64,000 bases of DNA from Methylobacter sp. (GCF_004322395.1 NZ_SCTW01000060.1:62001-126000), one strand, 5' to 3'. Positions 9,413 to 20,127 are shown, counted from the first letter of the stretch. The notes: generated by a model not told the origin, from the sequence alone. Numbers and translations: made by a program.

Positions 9413-10348
9413 CTAAGGCAAATTGTCGATTTCGGCATTTTCTTTTTTTACCGACATCAAGTCTTCTCTCGATACGCCCAACCACAGTACGATAGGGCTT
9501 GCGACCAGCACCGACGAGTAAATGCCGAAAATGATACCGATAGTCAACGCCAGCGCGAAATTATGCAGCGCTTCGCCGCCGAAGAAAAACATCGCCAACA
9601 CCATCATTTGCGTCATAAAGTGGGTAATAACGGTACGGGACATCGTCGTCGTGATTGCGTTATCGATCATGTCCGGAACGCTCACTTTGCGCATCTTGTG
9701 GAAGTTTTCCCGTACCCGGTCGAATACCACGACCGATTCGTTGACCGAATAGCCTAATATCGCCAGTACGCCGGCCAGTACTGACAATGTGAATTCCCAT
9801 TGAAAAAACGCGAACATGCCGAGAATAATCACGATATCGTGCATGTTGGCGATAATAGCGGCCAACGCGAAACGCCACTCGAAGCGGACAGCCAAATAAG
9901 ACATAATCCCGGCCACGACCAACAGCAGCGCTAATCCGCCGCTTTCAAACAATTCCTTGCCGACTTGCGGCCCGACAAACTCGACGCTACGCAGCACGAC
10001 ACTCGGATCTTGCTCTTTCAGCTTTGCCAATATCACTTCGCTCAACTTGACATCGTTGGTTTCAGCCTTCATCGGCACGCGGATTAACACTTCCTTTACA
10101 CTGCCGAAATTCTGCACCGAAAAATCGGGGATTTTTTGGTCTTCCAAAACTTTTCGAACGGCTTCGATGTTGGCCGGCTGGTTGTAGCCGACTTCGACTT
10201 GGAGACCGCCGGTAAAGTCCAAGCCAAAATTAAGCCCTTTGAAAGATAAGGCCAGTATCGCCAAAATAAAAGTAACTAGCGAAATGGTCGTGGTAATCCG
10301 ACCATAACGCATAAACGGAATATCGTGTTTAATTTTAAAAAGTTCCAT
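9413..10348 (-). CDS. secF: Protein-export membrane protein SecF
   Basis: Proton-driven accessory subunit of the Sec translocon. The 311 residues start MELFKIKHDIPFMRYGR, with a first transmembrane helix, then a periplasmic P1-like region containing GLDFTGGLQVEV, then five C-terminal helices including the motif LGYSVNESVVVFDRVREN. It lies 20 nt downstream of secD, in the order yajC-secD-secF. Confidence 0.97.
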   Translation of the reverse strand: MELFKIKHDIPFMRYGRITTTISLVTFILAILALSFKGLNFGLDFTGGLQVEVGYNQPANIEAVRKVLEDQKIPDFSVQNFGSVKEVLIRVPMKAETNDVKLSEVILAKLKEQDPSVVLRSVEFVGPQVGKELFESGGLALLLVVAGIMSYLAVRFEWRFALAAIIANMHDIVIILGMFAFFQWEFTLSVLAGVLAILGYSVNESVVVFDRVRENFHKMRKVSVPDMIDNAITTTMSRTVITHFMTQMMVLAMFFFGGEALHNFALALTIGIIFGIYSSVLVASPIVLWLGVSREDLMSVKKENAEIDNLP

Positions 10349-10368
10349 TGAATCCTCTAATGCTATCT

Positions 10369-12219
10369 TCAGATAGCCAATTTATCTGACTTACGCTGCC
10401 CACCATAGGCGAGATTGACCAACGCTCTCGATACAACAACCGCGCTGAACATGGAAGTTAAAATCCCAATACACAGCACCAGCGCAAAACCGCGGATGGG
10501 GCCGGACCCCAGCCAGAATAACGCGATGCCGGCAATCAAAGTCGTGATATTGGAATCGAAAATAGTCGCAAAAGCTCGCTCATAACCGGCATAAATGGCG
10601 GCGCCGGGCGACATGCCGAGCCTGAGTTCCTCGCGTATCCGTTCGTTGATCAGCACGTTGGCGTCGATGGCCATGCCCACAGTCAGCGCAATGCCGGCCA
10701 TGCCCGGCAGCGTTAACGTGGCTTGCAGCAGGGACAGCACCGCAACCAACATCAACACGTTCATGCCCAACGCGACGATGGAAAAAAGACCGAACACGCG
10801 GTAATAGATGATCATGAAAAACGCGACCGCTATGAAACCGTAGAAATTGGAATTGATACCTTTGGCGATATTTTCTTGACCCAAGCTTGGGCCGACGGTG
10901 CGCTCTTCAACGATGTCGACCGGAGCCACCAATGCCCCCGCTCTCAATAATAACGACAAATTACGCGCTTCCTGCGGACTGTCTAAACCGGTAGTCTGGA
11001 ACCGATGACTGAAAACGCCCTGAATGGTCGCGACGTTGATGACTTTTTCAACTTTCTCTTTATGACGGACTTTTTGCCCGTTCACGACTTTGGTTTCAAC
11101 TTTATATTCGATGAACACTACCGCCATCGGCTTGCCGATATTAGCTTGGGTCAATTTACCCATTTTGGCCGCACCGACGCCGTTTAGGGAAATATTAACC
11201 GAAGGCCTGCCGTCCTGATCAACACCCGAAGAGGAATCGACGATTTGATCTCCGGTTACGATGACCCGGCGATCCAACAGAATCGGGTTGCCGTTTCTTT
11301 CGTAATATAAGCGGCTGCCAACCGGGACATGCCCTTCGACCGCTTTTTGCACATCGTGCTCAACATCAACCAGACGGTATTCCAGCGTCGCAGTGGTCCC
11401 GAGAATTTCTTTCGCGCGAGTCGTATCCTGGACACCAGGCAATTGCACGACAATACGGTTTTCACCCTGTTGCTGAATCACCGGCTCGGCGACGCCCAAT
11501 TCATTGACACGGTTACGCAAGGTGGTCATATTTTGCGCGACGGCGAACTTTTTGGTTTCGCGCACTTCTTTTTCAGAGAGCTTCAACCAGACTTGGTCTT
11601 GCTCATTCGGTTCGGTGATTTCCAAAGCGCGAAAATCCTTATCCAGAAGTTTCAGCAGCGCCGGCTTGTCATCAGCAGAATTCAGCTTAACCTTAATGAA
11701 TCCGCTGTCTTTAGAAACCGATTGATAACGTATTTTTTCGTTTCTTAACGCCAGACGGACATCGTCGTTGTAACGCTCTTCCGCCTGCTTAACTGCGGCA
11801 TCCATGTCCACTTCCATTAGAAAATGCACCCCGCCGCGCAAATCAAGACCCAAATACATGGCTTCTGCGCCTAAAGCTCTCAGCCATGCAGGCGTGGTAG
11901 GCGCCAGATTTAACGCGACGTTATAATCATCGCCCATTTGATCCCTAAGCAAATCCGCCGCTTTAAGCTGATCATCGGTATTGTTAAACCGGGCTAAAAT
12001 GTGGCCGTCTTTAAACTCGAACGCCTTTATATTAAGTCCAGCCGTTTTAATCGTGGAGTCGACCTGATTTGCCTGTTCCTGTGTTAATTTTGCAGGGCGT
12101 GTCGATGCCACCTGAACAGATGGATCGTCGCCGTATAAATTCGGCAATGCATAAATAGTCGAGACCGCAAAAACGATCAGGACCAATAAATTTTTCCAAA
12201 GTGGGTAATGATTTTGCAT
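10369..12219 (-). CDS. secD: Protein-export membrane protein SecD
   Basis: Partner of SecF that pulls exported proteins from SecYEG using the proton gradient. The product has 616 residues: an N-terminal helix (LLVLIVFAVSTIYALPNLYG), the motif LGLDLRGGVHFLMEVD, a large periplasmic domain, and six helices containing MAIDANVLINERIREEL. Length and motifs are standard for gammaproteobacterial SecD. Confidence 0.97.
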   Translation of the reverse strand: MQNHYPLWKNLLVLIVFAVSTIYALPNLYGDDPSVQVASTRPAKLTQEQANQVDSTIKTAGLNIKAFEFKDGHILARFNNTDDQLKAADLLRDQMGDDYNVALNLAPTTPAWLRALGAEAMYLGLDLRGGVHFLMEVDMDAAVKQAEERYNDDVRLALRNEKIRYQSVSKDSGFIKVKLNSADDKPALLKLLDKDFRALEITEPNEQDQVWLKLSEKEVRETKKFAVAQNMTTLRNRVNELGVAEPVIQQQGENRIVVQLPGVQDTTRAKEILGTTATLEYRLVDVEHDVQKAVEGHVPVGSRLYYERNGNPILLDRRVIVTGDQIVDSSSGVDQDGRPSVNISLNGVGAAKMGKLTQANIGKPMAVVFIEYKVETKVVNGQKVRHKEKVEKVINVATIQGVFSHRFQTTGLDSPQEARNLSLLLRAGALVAPVDIVEERTVGPSLGQENIAKGINSNFYGFIAVAFFMIIYYRVFGLFSIVALGMNVLMLVAVLSLLQATLTLPGMAGIALTVGMAIDANVLINERIREELRLGMSPGAAIYAGYERAFATIFDSNITTLIAGIALFWLGSGPIRGFALVLCIGILTSMFSAVVVSRALVNLAYGGQRKSDKLAI

Positions 12220-12245
12220 GTGTTATTCCAACAATTCAACTGTGT

Positions 12246-12348
12246 TGTAGGATGGGTAGAGCGTTAGCGACTCGTTAGAGCACGCAGTGAAACCCATCGT
12301 AATCCATCAATCATATGATGGGTTTCACTGTGTTCTACCCATCCTACA
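12246..12348. repeat. Palindromic element between secD and yajC
   Basis: TGTAGGATGGGTAGA at 12246-12260 is perfectly inverted at 12334-12348, with inner arms GTGAAACCCATC/GATGGGTTTCAC. It fills the 139-nt secD-yajC gap, which is usually short, so it probably entered an operon. Confidence 0.8.
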
Positions 12349-12358
12349 CGCGATGACA

Positions 12359-12709
12359 TTAAACTTTAGTGACTTTTCTAGTTATCGCTTTGAAAGTTCC
12401 TTTCGGCATCATGCTTTCAATATTATGACGCTGTACTTGAATAAAAGTATTTTCACATATTTCAAGCTTGACGAAGTTCTCGTCTAAATCAGCTACCTTA
12501 CCCAAGATGCCTCCTGATGTGACCACTTCGGAGCCTTTAGTCATCGCGGCAAGCATTTGTTTCTTTTCTTTAGCGCGCTTGGATTGCGGGCGCAGAAACA
12601 AAAAATAAAAAAACACCAGTATGCCCAATGGAAACAACATACCTTCAATGCCCGGTTGTTGGGCGGCCGGTGCAGCTGCGGCTACAGCGTCAGAAATAAA
12701 AAAACTCAT
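12359..12709 (-). CDS. yajC: Preprotein translocase subunit YajC
   Basis: Small membrane protein associated with SecDF. The 116 residues carry one transmembrane helix (IEGMLFPLGILVFFYFLFL) followed by the family motif RPQSKRAKEKKQMLAAMTKGSEVVTSGGILGKV. It is first in the yajC-secD-secF set. Confidence 0.95.
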   Translation of the reverse strand: MSFFISDAVAAAAPAAQQPGIEGMLFPLGILVFFYFLFLRPQSKRAKEKKQMLAAMTKGSEVVTSGGILGKVADLDENFVKLEICENTFIQVQRHNIESMMPKGTFKAITRKVTKV

Positions 12710-12763
12710 GATTATCCTCGGGGTTTATTATTATTAAAAAAGCGTTACTACTCAGCAGTCCAA

Positions 12764-12860
12764 AATGGAACGCTGATGACGCTGATAATTATGATTAAAC
12801 TAATATTTTTCATGAGTTATCTGCGTTCATCATATTCATCTGCGTCATCTGCGTTCCATT
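12764..12860. repeat. Palindromic element between yajC and tgt (AATGGAACGC family)
   Basis: AATGGAACGCTGATGAC at 12764-12780 is inverted at 12844-12860 with one mismatch. This is the third copy of the family. Confidence 0.8.
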
Positions 12861-12916
12861 GAGTTTAATGTCACTGAATAGTTACAAAAAAGCGTTGTAA
12901 TTAAAAAAGTTCGCCA

Positions 12917-14062
<1,146 letters not shown>

Positions 14063-14166
14063 TTATCCAGACTTTTTAAATTAATGTATATGTGAAGAAT
14101 TAAAACGTTTGGTATTAGTTCGCGCAATACGCCTGCTTTACGCTAATTTTCATAGAAGATCATTTT

Positions 14167-14410
14167 GTCCACGAAAATTTCAAAAAGACATCGAATTGTA
14201 GATTGCCACTCAGCGGTTGGATAACTAAATCAATACAAACTATTGGCTTAGACGGTTGTAGAGAAAAACATGATCTACGGAAGCCAAAAGTAGGCGCCTC
14301 TATGACTGCATGGATGCAGGAAGTAGAGCAACGCAGGAGCAGTTGCCGAGGCGACACGAAACACAATTAGAAAAATTATGCCGCCTATTTTTTTCGTGCT
14401 TTTCGTGGAC
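14167..14410. repeat. Long inverted element between tgt and dgkA, GTCCACGAAAA arms
   Basis: GTCCACGAAAA at 14167-14177 is inverted at 14400-14410. The inner part shares GCAGGA(A/G)GTAGAGCAA with the element at 1833-1945. The right arm TTTTCGTGGAC also recurs near 25077-25086. The 14048-14425 gap holds only this element. Confidence 0.65.
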
Positions 14411-14425
14411 GCTATTGGAAACCGC

Positions 14426-14785
14426 CTAAAGCAGAATTAATCCCCAAGTCACCGCAGCCCAAACCAGCGACATCATCACAGCGGCCGAACCAATGTCTTT
14501 GGCGCGGCCCGATAATTCGTGATGCTCAAGCCCCACTCTATCGACAACAGCCTCTACCGCCGAATTTAGTAATTCAACCAACATGACTAAAATGATACTG
14601 CCAATCAACAGCAGTTTTTCAATATTGGTTTGTCCCAGCCAAATTGCCAGAGGAGTCGTTACCACAAACAAAATAACTTCCTGTCTGAATGCTTCTTCAT
14701 GCGTCCAGGTTGCTTTAAAACCGGCGACAGAGAAAAAACAAGCATTAATCAGGCGTTTAAAGCCTTTTGCATTTTGATTTGCCAT
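14426..14785 (-). CDS. dgkA: Diacylglycerol kinase
   Basis: Inner-membrane enzyme that phosphorylates diacylglycerol to phosphatidic acid and recycles lipid from the envelope. The 119 residues have three helices and the signature ELLNSAVEAVVDRVGLEHHELSGRAKDIGSAAV. It is divergent from the ornithine-lipid genes across a 200-nt gap carrying phosphate-box-like repeats. It is relevant to the lipid theme because it consumes the diacylglycerol that PlcP-type enzymes would release. Confidence 0.93.
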   Translation of the reverse strand: MANQNAKGFKRLINACFFSVAGFKATWTHEEAFRQEVILFVVTTPLAIWLGQTNIEKLLLIGSIILVMLVELLNSAVEAVVDRVGLEHHELSGRAKDIGSAAVMMSLVWAAVTWGLILL

Positions 14786-14886
14786 TCTTAATATGAAAAG
14801 TAAAAGGAAAGAGTTGTTATTGTGCAGTTTTAATGCAACTTAATTATAGTGTCATATTTAATCAGGAATTGAAAACAAAGCATAGA

Positions 14887-14948
14887 TTGTCATCAAAACT
14901 TAATATTTCTGTCATCCGATGTTCATCAATTCGACATTAAACTGACAC
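14887..14948 (+). promoter_or_regulatory. Array of 11-nt-phased PhoB-box half sites upstream of the ornithine-lipid genes
   Basis: Seven-mers at exact 11-nt steps: TTGTCAT (14887), ACTTAAT (14898), CTGTCAT (14909), TGTTCAT (14920), TCGACAT (14931) and CTGACAC (14942). PhoB binds direct repeats of CTGTCAT spaced 11 nt apart. One unit is perfect and several others match 4-6 of 7. The array ends 37 nt before the acyltransferase start. Confidence 0.75.
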
Positions 14949-14985
14949 CTTTATTGACTAATGTATCCATATCTTTATTTTAGTT

Positions 14986-15843
14986 ATGTGGATACCGATG
15001 GAAAAAACAGTTTTAGCGATACAGATCAAACCAGCCAAACGATTGGAATCTTTTGTTATCTCCAGGGATGGAGTGTATGCTGCGAGCCAGTCGGGAACTG
15101 GCGCAGCGGTAGACTCAGAGGCGTTAATAGAAGAAGCTCAGGCATTGCGTTTTCGTGTGTTTTGCAAAGAAATGGGCGCCAAGCTCAAAACCGAATCGGA
15201 AGGCTTGGATTACGATGAAGTCGATAGCTATTGCGATCATTTGATTGTGTATGACAACGTCAATAAGAAAATAGTCGGCTATACGCGTTTGCTTAATCAA
15301 GATCAAGCGGACCGTTTGGGTCGGTTTTATTCTCAAAGCGAGTTCAATCTGGATCAGGTATTAGCATTGCCCGGCCGCTTTCTGGAAATAGGCCGGACTT
15401 GCGTTGATCCTGATTATCGAGGCAGCGCGGTTTTAACAACGCTGTGGTCTGCGCTGGTTCAATACGCGCTTGAGGGGCAGTTTAATTATTTGCTCGGTTG
15501 CGCCAGCGTTACCCCAGGCCCTAGCGGCTTTGCGGTGGATGCGGTGTATCGGAATATCGATGCCAAAAATATTGCTCCGTCCTCGATCCAAGTCAGCCCC
15601 ACCATTCCAATACCCAGCGAATTAAGATGCGAGCGGGATGAATCCGGTATTCCTCCGTTACTCAAAGCTTACTTTCGTTTCGGCGCTGTCGTTTGCGGCG
15701 AGCCTTTCTGGGATGAAGATTTCAACTGCATGGATTTATTTGTGCTGTTACCGCTCGATCAATTGCAAGAGCGCTACAGCAAACATTATATGAGAGGCTA
15801 TCAGGCGGCTAGCAATGAAATCGAAAATACGGCTGTACTATAA
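14986..15843 (+). CDS. olsB: L-ornithine N(alpha)-acyltransferase-like GNAT protein (OlsB family)
   Basis: Expected to transfer a 3-hydroxyacyl chain from acyl carrier protein to the alpha amine of ornithine, the first step of phosphorus-free ornithine lipid synthesis. Seen: the family core LRFRVFCKEMGA, DYDEVDSYCDHLIVYD, GRFLEIGRTCVDPDYR and the C-terminal FNCMDLFVLLPLD. Residues 25-41 are ISRDGVYAASQSGTGAA, encoded by a 51-nt repeat inserted just before the conserved core. The next gene, a PlsC-type acyltransferase overlapping by 29 nt, fits OlsA. An ATG at 14998 is an alternative start. The upstream PhoB-type array suggests induction by phosphate limitation. A different N-acyl amino acid synthase is the alternative. 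Confidence 0.8.
   Translation: MWIPMEKTVLAIQIKPAKRLESFVISRDGVYAASQSGTGAAVDSEALIEEAQALRFRVFCKEMGAKLKTESEGLDYDEVDSYCDHLIVYDNVNKKIVGYTRLLNQDQADRLGRFYSQSEFNLDQVLALPGRFLEIGRTCVDPDYRGSAVLTTLWSALVQYALEGQFNYLLGCASVTPGPSGFAVDAVYRNIDAKNIAPSSIQVSPTIPIPSELRCERDESGIPPLLKAYFRFGAVVCGEPFWDEDFNCMDLFVLLPLDQLQERYSKHYMRGYQAASNEIENTAVL
15058..15108 (+). repeat. 51-nt coding repeat, copy 1 (in olsB)
   Basis: 46 of 51 bases are identical to 22625-22675. It contains the palindrome GCCAGT-CGGGA-ACTGGC and is read in frame as ISRDGVYAASQSGTGAA. All five differences between the copies are at synonymous third positions. Confidence 0.9.
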
Positions 15844-16609
15844 GCTTTTCCAGATTGTCATCCTGTTTATCAAAGGGCTGATCATCGCCGGGGGTATTTT
15901 CCCTATACTTGGCTTTTTATATTCTGCACGCGATGCGAAAATCAAGCGAGATGCTCTAAAAACCCGCTGGCTGAAATGGTTCGGTGCTATTGTTAACTTG
16001 CATATAATCAAAGATGGCGAGCTGTCGGAACGACGCGCCATTTTTGTCAGCAATCATATCTCATGGCTGGATATCATCGTTATCGGTCAATACCTACCGG
16101 CCTATTTTGTCGCCAAGAGCGATATTTCAAGTTGGCCTGTAATCGGTTATTTGGCCAGACAGGGCGGTACCATTTTTATCCGCCGGGGCAATAAACAACA
16201 TATCAAAACAACCGCCGAAAAAATGGTTTGGCTGTTAAAACAAAACAGCAACATAATTGCGTTTCCTGAAGGAACCACGACTAAGGGCGATGGGGTTTTG
16301 CATTTTCACCCATCCTTATTTCAGCCTGCATTGTTAACCCGGTCAGCTATTCAGCCCATAGCCCTGCAATACCAAGGTGAAGCTAAAGAACACGCGCCGT
16401 TTGTCGGCGACGATGCTTTTGTGCCGCATTTAATAAAAATGCTGGCTCTGGATAAAATCGAAGTGCGGCTTAGCTTCCTTCCTGCCATTAACAGCTCAGG
16501 AAAAAGCCGCCATGCAGTGAGCATTGAAACAAGAGATATGATATGGAAAAAAATCTTTGAGGATTTACCCACTGATAATTCAGGCCAGCAGTATTTAAAA
16601 CTTTTATAA
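15815..16609 (+). CDS. olsA: 1-acyl-sn-glycerol-3-phosphate/lyso-ornithine-lipid acyltransferase (PlsC/OlsA family)
   Basis: Membrane acyltransferase. Its position directly after the OlsB-like gene, with 29 nt overlap, points to O-acylation of lyso-ornithine lipid, though PlsC activity on lysophosphatidate is possible. An N-terminal hydrophobic helix (LFQIVILFIKGLIIAGGIF) is followed by the catalytic motif VSNHISWLD (NHxxxxD), the GGTIFIRRG segment and the FPEGTTTKGDGVLHFHPSLF motif. Its 264 residues are typical of OlsA/PlsC. Confidence 0.8.
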   Translation: MKSKIRLYYKLFQIVILFIKGLIIAGGIFPILGFLYSARDAKIKRDALKTRWLKWFGAIVNLHIIKDGELSERRAIFVSNHISWLDIIVIGQYLPAYFVAKSDISSWPVIGYLARQGGTIFIRRGNKQHIKTTAEKMVWLLKQNSNIIAFPEGTTTKGDGVLHFHPSLFQPALLTRSAIQPIALQYQGEAKEHAPFVGDDAFVPHLIKMLALDKIEVRLSFLPAINSSGKSRHAVSIETRDMIWKKIFEDLPTDNSGQQYLKLL

Positions 16610-16640
16610 GATTAGTATCTTACGCCGTCTGATAATGGCT

Positions 16641-16817
16641 CTACGTATCATCAGTTAGCCGAATTCCGGCCCAGATTATTTTAACATCCCAACTAAGCCA
16701 TTTAAGCTTAATCATCTCAATCGCCTCATTTACTTCGATCCAAAAAATCTCCTCACTTCTGGCAACACTCGCACCATTACTGTCTTTGCAGATAAAATTT
16801 ACAGTATATCTATTCAT
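16641..16817 (-). CDS. Small hypothetical protein, 58 residues
   Basis: An open frame from ATG at 16817 to TAG at 16641, with a strong purine-rich ribosome site (AGGAGCAGGAAG) directly upstream. The product starts MNRYTVNFICKDSNGASVAR and contains the tryptophan-rich segment WLSWDVKIIWAGI. No family recognised. It lies alone between the acyltransferase and hypX. The good ribosome site and the composition make it a plausible real gene. Confidence 0.5.
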   Translation of the reverse strand: MNRYTVNFICKDSNGASVARSEEIFWIEVNEAIEMIKLKWLSWDVKIIWAGIRLTDDT

Positions 16818-16920
16818 CTTCCTGCTCCTGTTTGTGTAGCCTAATACTTAGGCTAAATATATTTTGATTAAGAAATATTATCCATTCATTCAAACCCTTC
16901 CAAAGAATGTGTCTGGCTTG

Positions 16921-19079
16921 CTACGCCGATTCAAACTCTAGTTTTTTTAAATGCTTATTAAGCACCATGTCCGAATGAATAATATGGTCCGCCCATTTAT
17001 CCATGAATTCACGAATATCTCGTTTTTTCCATTCATTGTTTGTTATTTTATGTTCGATTTCCGCCAGCTTTTCCAAAATGGCATTATGCTCCGTTGCATG
17101 GCTCTTATATTGTCGAAAGTCCGACTTTTCCATCAGTTCTTCTTCAGTATTAAAATGTTCTTTGACATACCGATAGATCAACTGAATATTTTTGTGAAGT
17201 TCTTCACTGCTCACAGAGGCAACCAACTGATTAGCTAAGATAAATATATCTTTGTGCTGGTTATCGGCTAAATCGTCACCCGTTTGGTAAACATCCTGCC
17301 AGACAAAGTGGTACATACTTCCCAACGATAATCTTTTTTCCAGACCGTCTTTCTGACGATGTAGGGCAATATTGTCCGGGGTTTTATTATCATTGTTTAC
17401 CTTATAAACAAACCGTTGCCGCGCTAAATGGTAATCCTCATTGCCATAGAAATTTTCATACATTTGAGCTAATTCAAATTGCCGGTAAGTGGCTAATGCT
17501 TTCAGTGATTCGTCATAACAACGCGTCTTGGCTTTTTCGTTTAATGCTTCATTATCATCAATAATGACATTAACCAAGCGCTTGACTTGAGCGATAAAAA
17601 TCTTATGATTTTTATCGAGAACTTTATCGATTAACCCTATATGCCATGCATTCTTGGCGCTGATCGGCAAACGCTGTTCGGTCAGTGACGTCGCCATTTC
17701 CTGGCCGACGCGCTTGGGCAATAAATAAGTCCAGTACTCGGAACCGTAAATCTCGCCCATATTTTTATAATGCGGGTTAAAAATTACGCCTTCTCTGGCA
17801 AATACCTTGTCAGCCGCTATAGCCATAATTGCACCGCCTGCGCCTGCACTGCCCGCAACAGCAGAAATGGTTAATTTATCCAGCGTGGTGACGATCTGAT
17901 AGATAAGATCATTAATCGCATTGATATTTAACCAGGACTCATCCGCCGGACTATCCGCGGCCTCAATGCGATTAAGGTGAATCCCGTTTGACCAACATTG
18001 TTCACCACCCATCAGCACAATGGCTTTTACAGGTAAAGTTGCGACATGCTGATAAACCAATAGCAAAAGTCGGCATTGCTCAGTACTCATGCCGCCATTG
18101 TGAAAAGAAAAATAGATATAAGCGGCATCCGCTTCTTGTTCATACCAGACTTCTTGGCACGGAAGCTCCCGTCCAGGTTTGGTATAGTCGATTTCAATAT
18201 GTTTGATGGTCTTGGATAACAGGCCTTTTAAAGCGGAAGTTGCAGGTACCGCCTTAGGCATTAAATCTTTTAAAACAAATGCAGCGGGCAGCTTTACCCC
18301 TTTCGAACCGTATTCCGGTTTCGGTTTTAAATGTCCGATCCAGATAGCACCGTCGATAGTTGCCCGGCAAATAGCATGATTTGCCGTTGCGATTATTTCT
18401 CCGGCTTTGCCGGTTAGACGGCTTTCTTTATGCGCATTAAAAATAAAAAACGGATTTCATCCAACAGTCCTGGACTACCGTCAGCGGCATTGATACGTCT
18501 TAGAATCTCATCCGTTTTATGTATTTTCCAGTTAATTGCACGATCTTGTTGTTTGATTAATGGTTGTAATTTTCCTTTATAGTCGGGCCTACTGTAATCC
18601 TGCACTTCCGGCTTGAAATTCGGGGCATTGAAATAGGATAAAGCCTCCCATAAACACTCGACCGCCGCTTGCGTCACGTCCCGGTAGAACAAAGCGCTTT
18701 TAGTGGTTTGGCGCATCATGAAAGTTTTATGAGCCCAAATATCGCCGGTATCCATTTCTTCAGCGGCTTCCAATAAAGAAACGCCCCACTCCGGTTCGCC
18801 ATTCTGGATAGCCCAATCTAAAGAAGACGGTCCCCGGTCGCCTTTAATGCCGGGATGAACGATAAGACATTTATAGTTTCGATAAATTTCCGGGGGCAGG
18901 TACTTGGTTAAAAAAAGGCACAGAATCAAATCCGGTTTGAATAACGAGACGCCTTCTATTAACTGTGCAATATCACCTGAATGTAATTCGACTGAGACCA
19001 AAAAACCCGCATCCTCAAGCTCCGTATAATACCGCTGTGTCAGTCCTGAAAATGCCGATGAAATGAGTAAAATGCGCAT
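16921..19079 (-). pseudogene. hypX: HypX-type hydrogenase maturation protein with C-terminal hemerythrin domain, split by a frameshift
   Basis: HypX has a formyl-tetrahydrofolate-binding domain and an enoyl-CoA-hydratase-like domain, and makes the CO ligand of [NiFe]-hydrogenases in air. The first part (19079 to stop at 18414) reads MRILLISSAFSGLTQRYYTE...HPGIKGDRGPSSLDWAIQNG, the formyltransferase half. The second part (open to 16921, first ATG at 18261) reads NGGMSTEQCR, NAINDLIYQIV, GSAGAGGAIMAIAADKV and YGSEYWTYLLPKRVG, the HypX hydratase half. The two join at a T-rich stretch (18436-18450, coding strand CGTTTTTTATTTTTAATG): one extra base restores the reading FNAHKESRLTGKAGEIIATA. After the hydratase domain a bacteriohemerythrin-like domain follows (DNQHKDIF, HFNTEEELMEKSDFRQYKSHATEHN, HIIHSDM), not part of ordinary HypX. 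Sequence error, decay or slippage could each explain the split. Confidence 0.8.
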
Positions 19080-19132
19080 AATATAGGCTCCTAATTATTA
19101 TTGGTTGTTTATGGATGTTGACTTGCATCGAT

Positions 19133-20127
19133 CTAGGCGGCCCTTATTGAATAAGATTCGGATAGGCCGAAGCGGTCGCGATAATTTTGCGGGTTAATGC
19201 CCAGCTGACGGATAAAAGCGCGACGCATGCGTTCCGAGTCAGCAAAACCGGATCTGTCGGCCACGGCATCCATCGACAACTTAGTGCTGCCCAGATAATG
19301 GCGAGCGGCATCAATACGCGCCATTTCCACAAATTTGGCCGGTGTCATGCCGGTTTCCGACAAGAAAAACCGTGCAAAGTTCCTGGGACTCATGAACATC
19401 CGTTCAGCCAACGCTTCTACCCGTAAATCTTCGGTAAGATGAAGCATGATCCAGGCCTGTAAATCTTTAAGTTCAGGGCGAGTAGCCTCGCTAGTCAAAT
19501 AGGCGCTGAATTGGGACTGGCCGCCCGGCCGTTTGAGAAATACCACCAGATAACGTGCGACCAGCAAAGCCAGCTCGCTCCCCCAATCTTCTTCCACCAT
19601 CGATAACGCCAGATCAATGCCGGAGGTTATGCCTCCTGATGTTGAAATAAAGCCGTCGCGTAAAAAAATCCGGTCCGGTTCGACGGTAACCGATGGGTAA
19701 TCATTTGCTAATCGAGCGCAATAATCCCAATGGCTGGTAACCTTAAGACCATCCAGAAGGCCGCTTTCCGCAAGCAAAAAAGCCCCTGTGCAAACTGAAA
19801 CAAGCCGTCTAACCCGTGGCGCTATGGCTCGAATCCAATCCTGTAATGCCTGATCGCACAATAAGCAGTCCACATCCGGGCTACCGGCAATGATCAGGGT
19901 ATCGATACCATCAGTTATTTCGCTATATGCTTTAGTAGCAATAATTTGAAGACCGCATGAGGTTGTTATCGGCCCCGGCTTTGCCGCTAACACTTCAATT
20001 AGATAGACGGGCTCACTGCACAAGCCCGAGCTTTGTAGCCGGTGTTAGCGAAAGCAAATACTTTTATAAAGCCGGTAATATCGAGAACCTCGGCGCCGGA
20101 AAATATGACGATACCGACAGACCTTAT
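19133..20127 (-). pseudogene. GlxA-like DJ-1/PfpI-AraC transcriptional regulator, frameshifted near its N-terminus
   Basis: AraC-family regulator with an N-terminal DJ-1/PfpI amidotransferase-like sensor. The main frame (20023 to 19133) has SVCTGAFLLAESGLLDG, TSGGITSGIDLALSMVE and a C-terminal double helix-turn-helix (VEALAERMFMSPRNFARFF...SMDAVADRSGFADSERMRRAF). The expected first 40 residues are missing from this frame but can be read in another one upstream: RSVGIVIFSGAEVLDITGF followed by IKVFAFANTGY. At the expected start methionine (20125-20127) the codon is ATA. One frameshift at about 20010-20030 plus a lost start codon suggest a decaying gene. Targets unknown. Confidence 0.75.
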
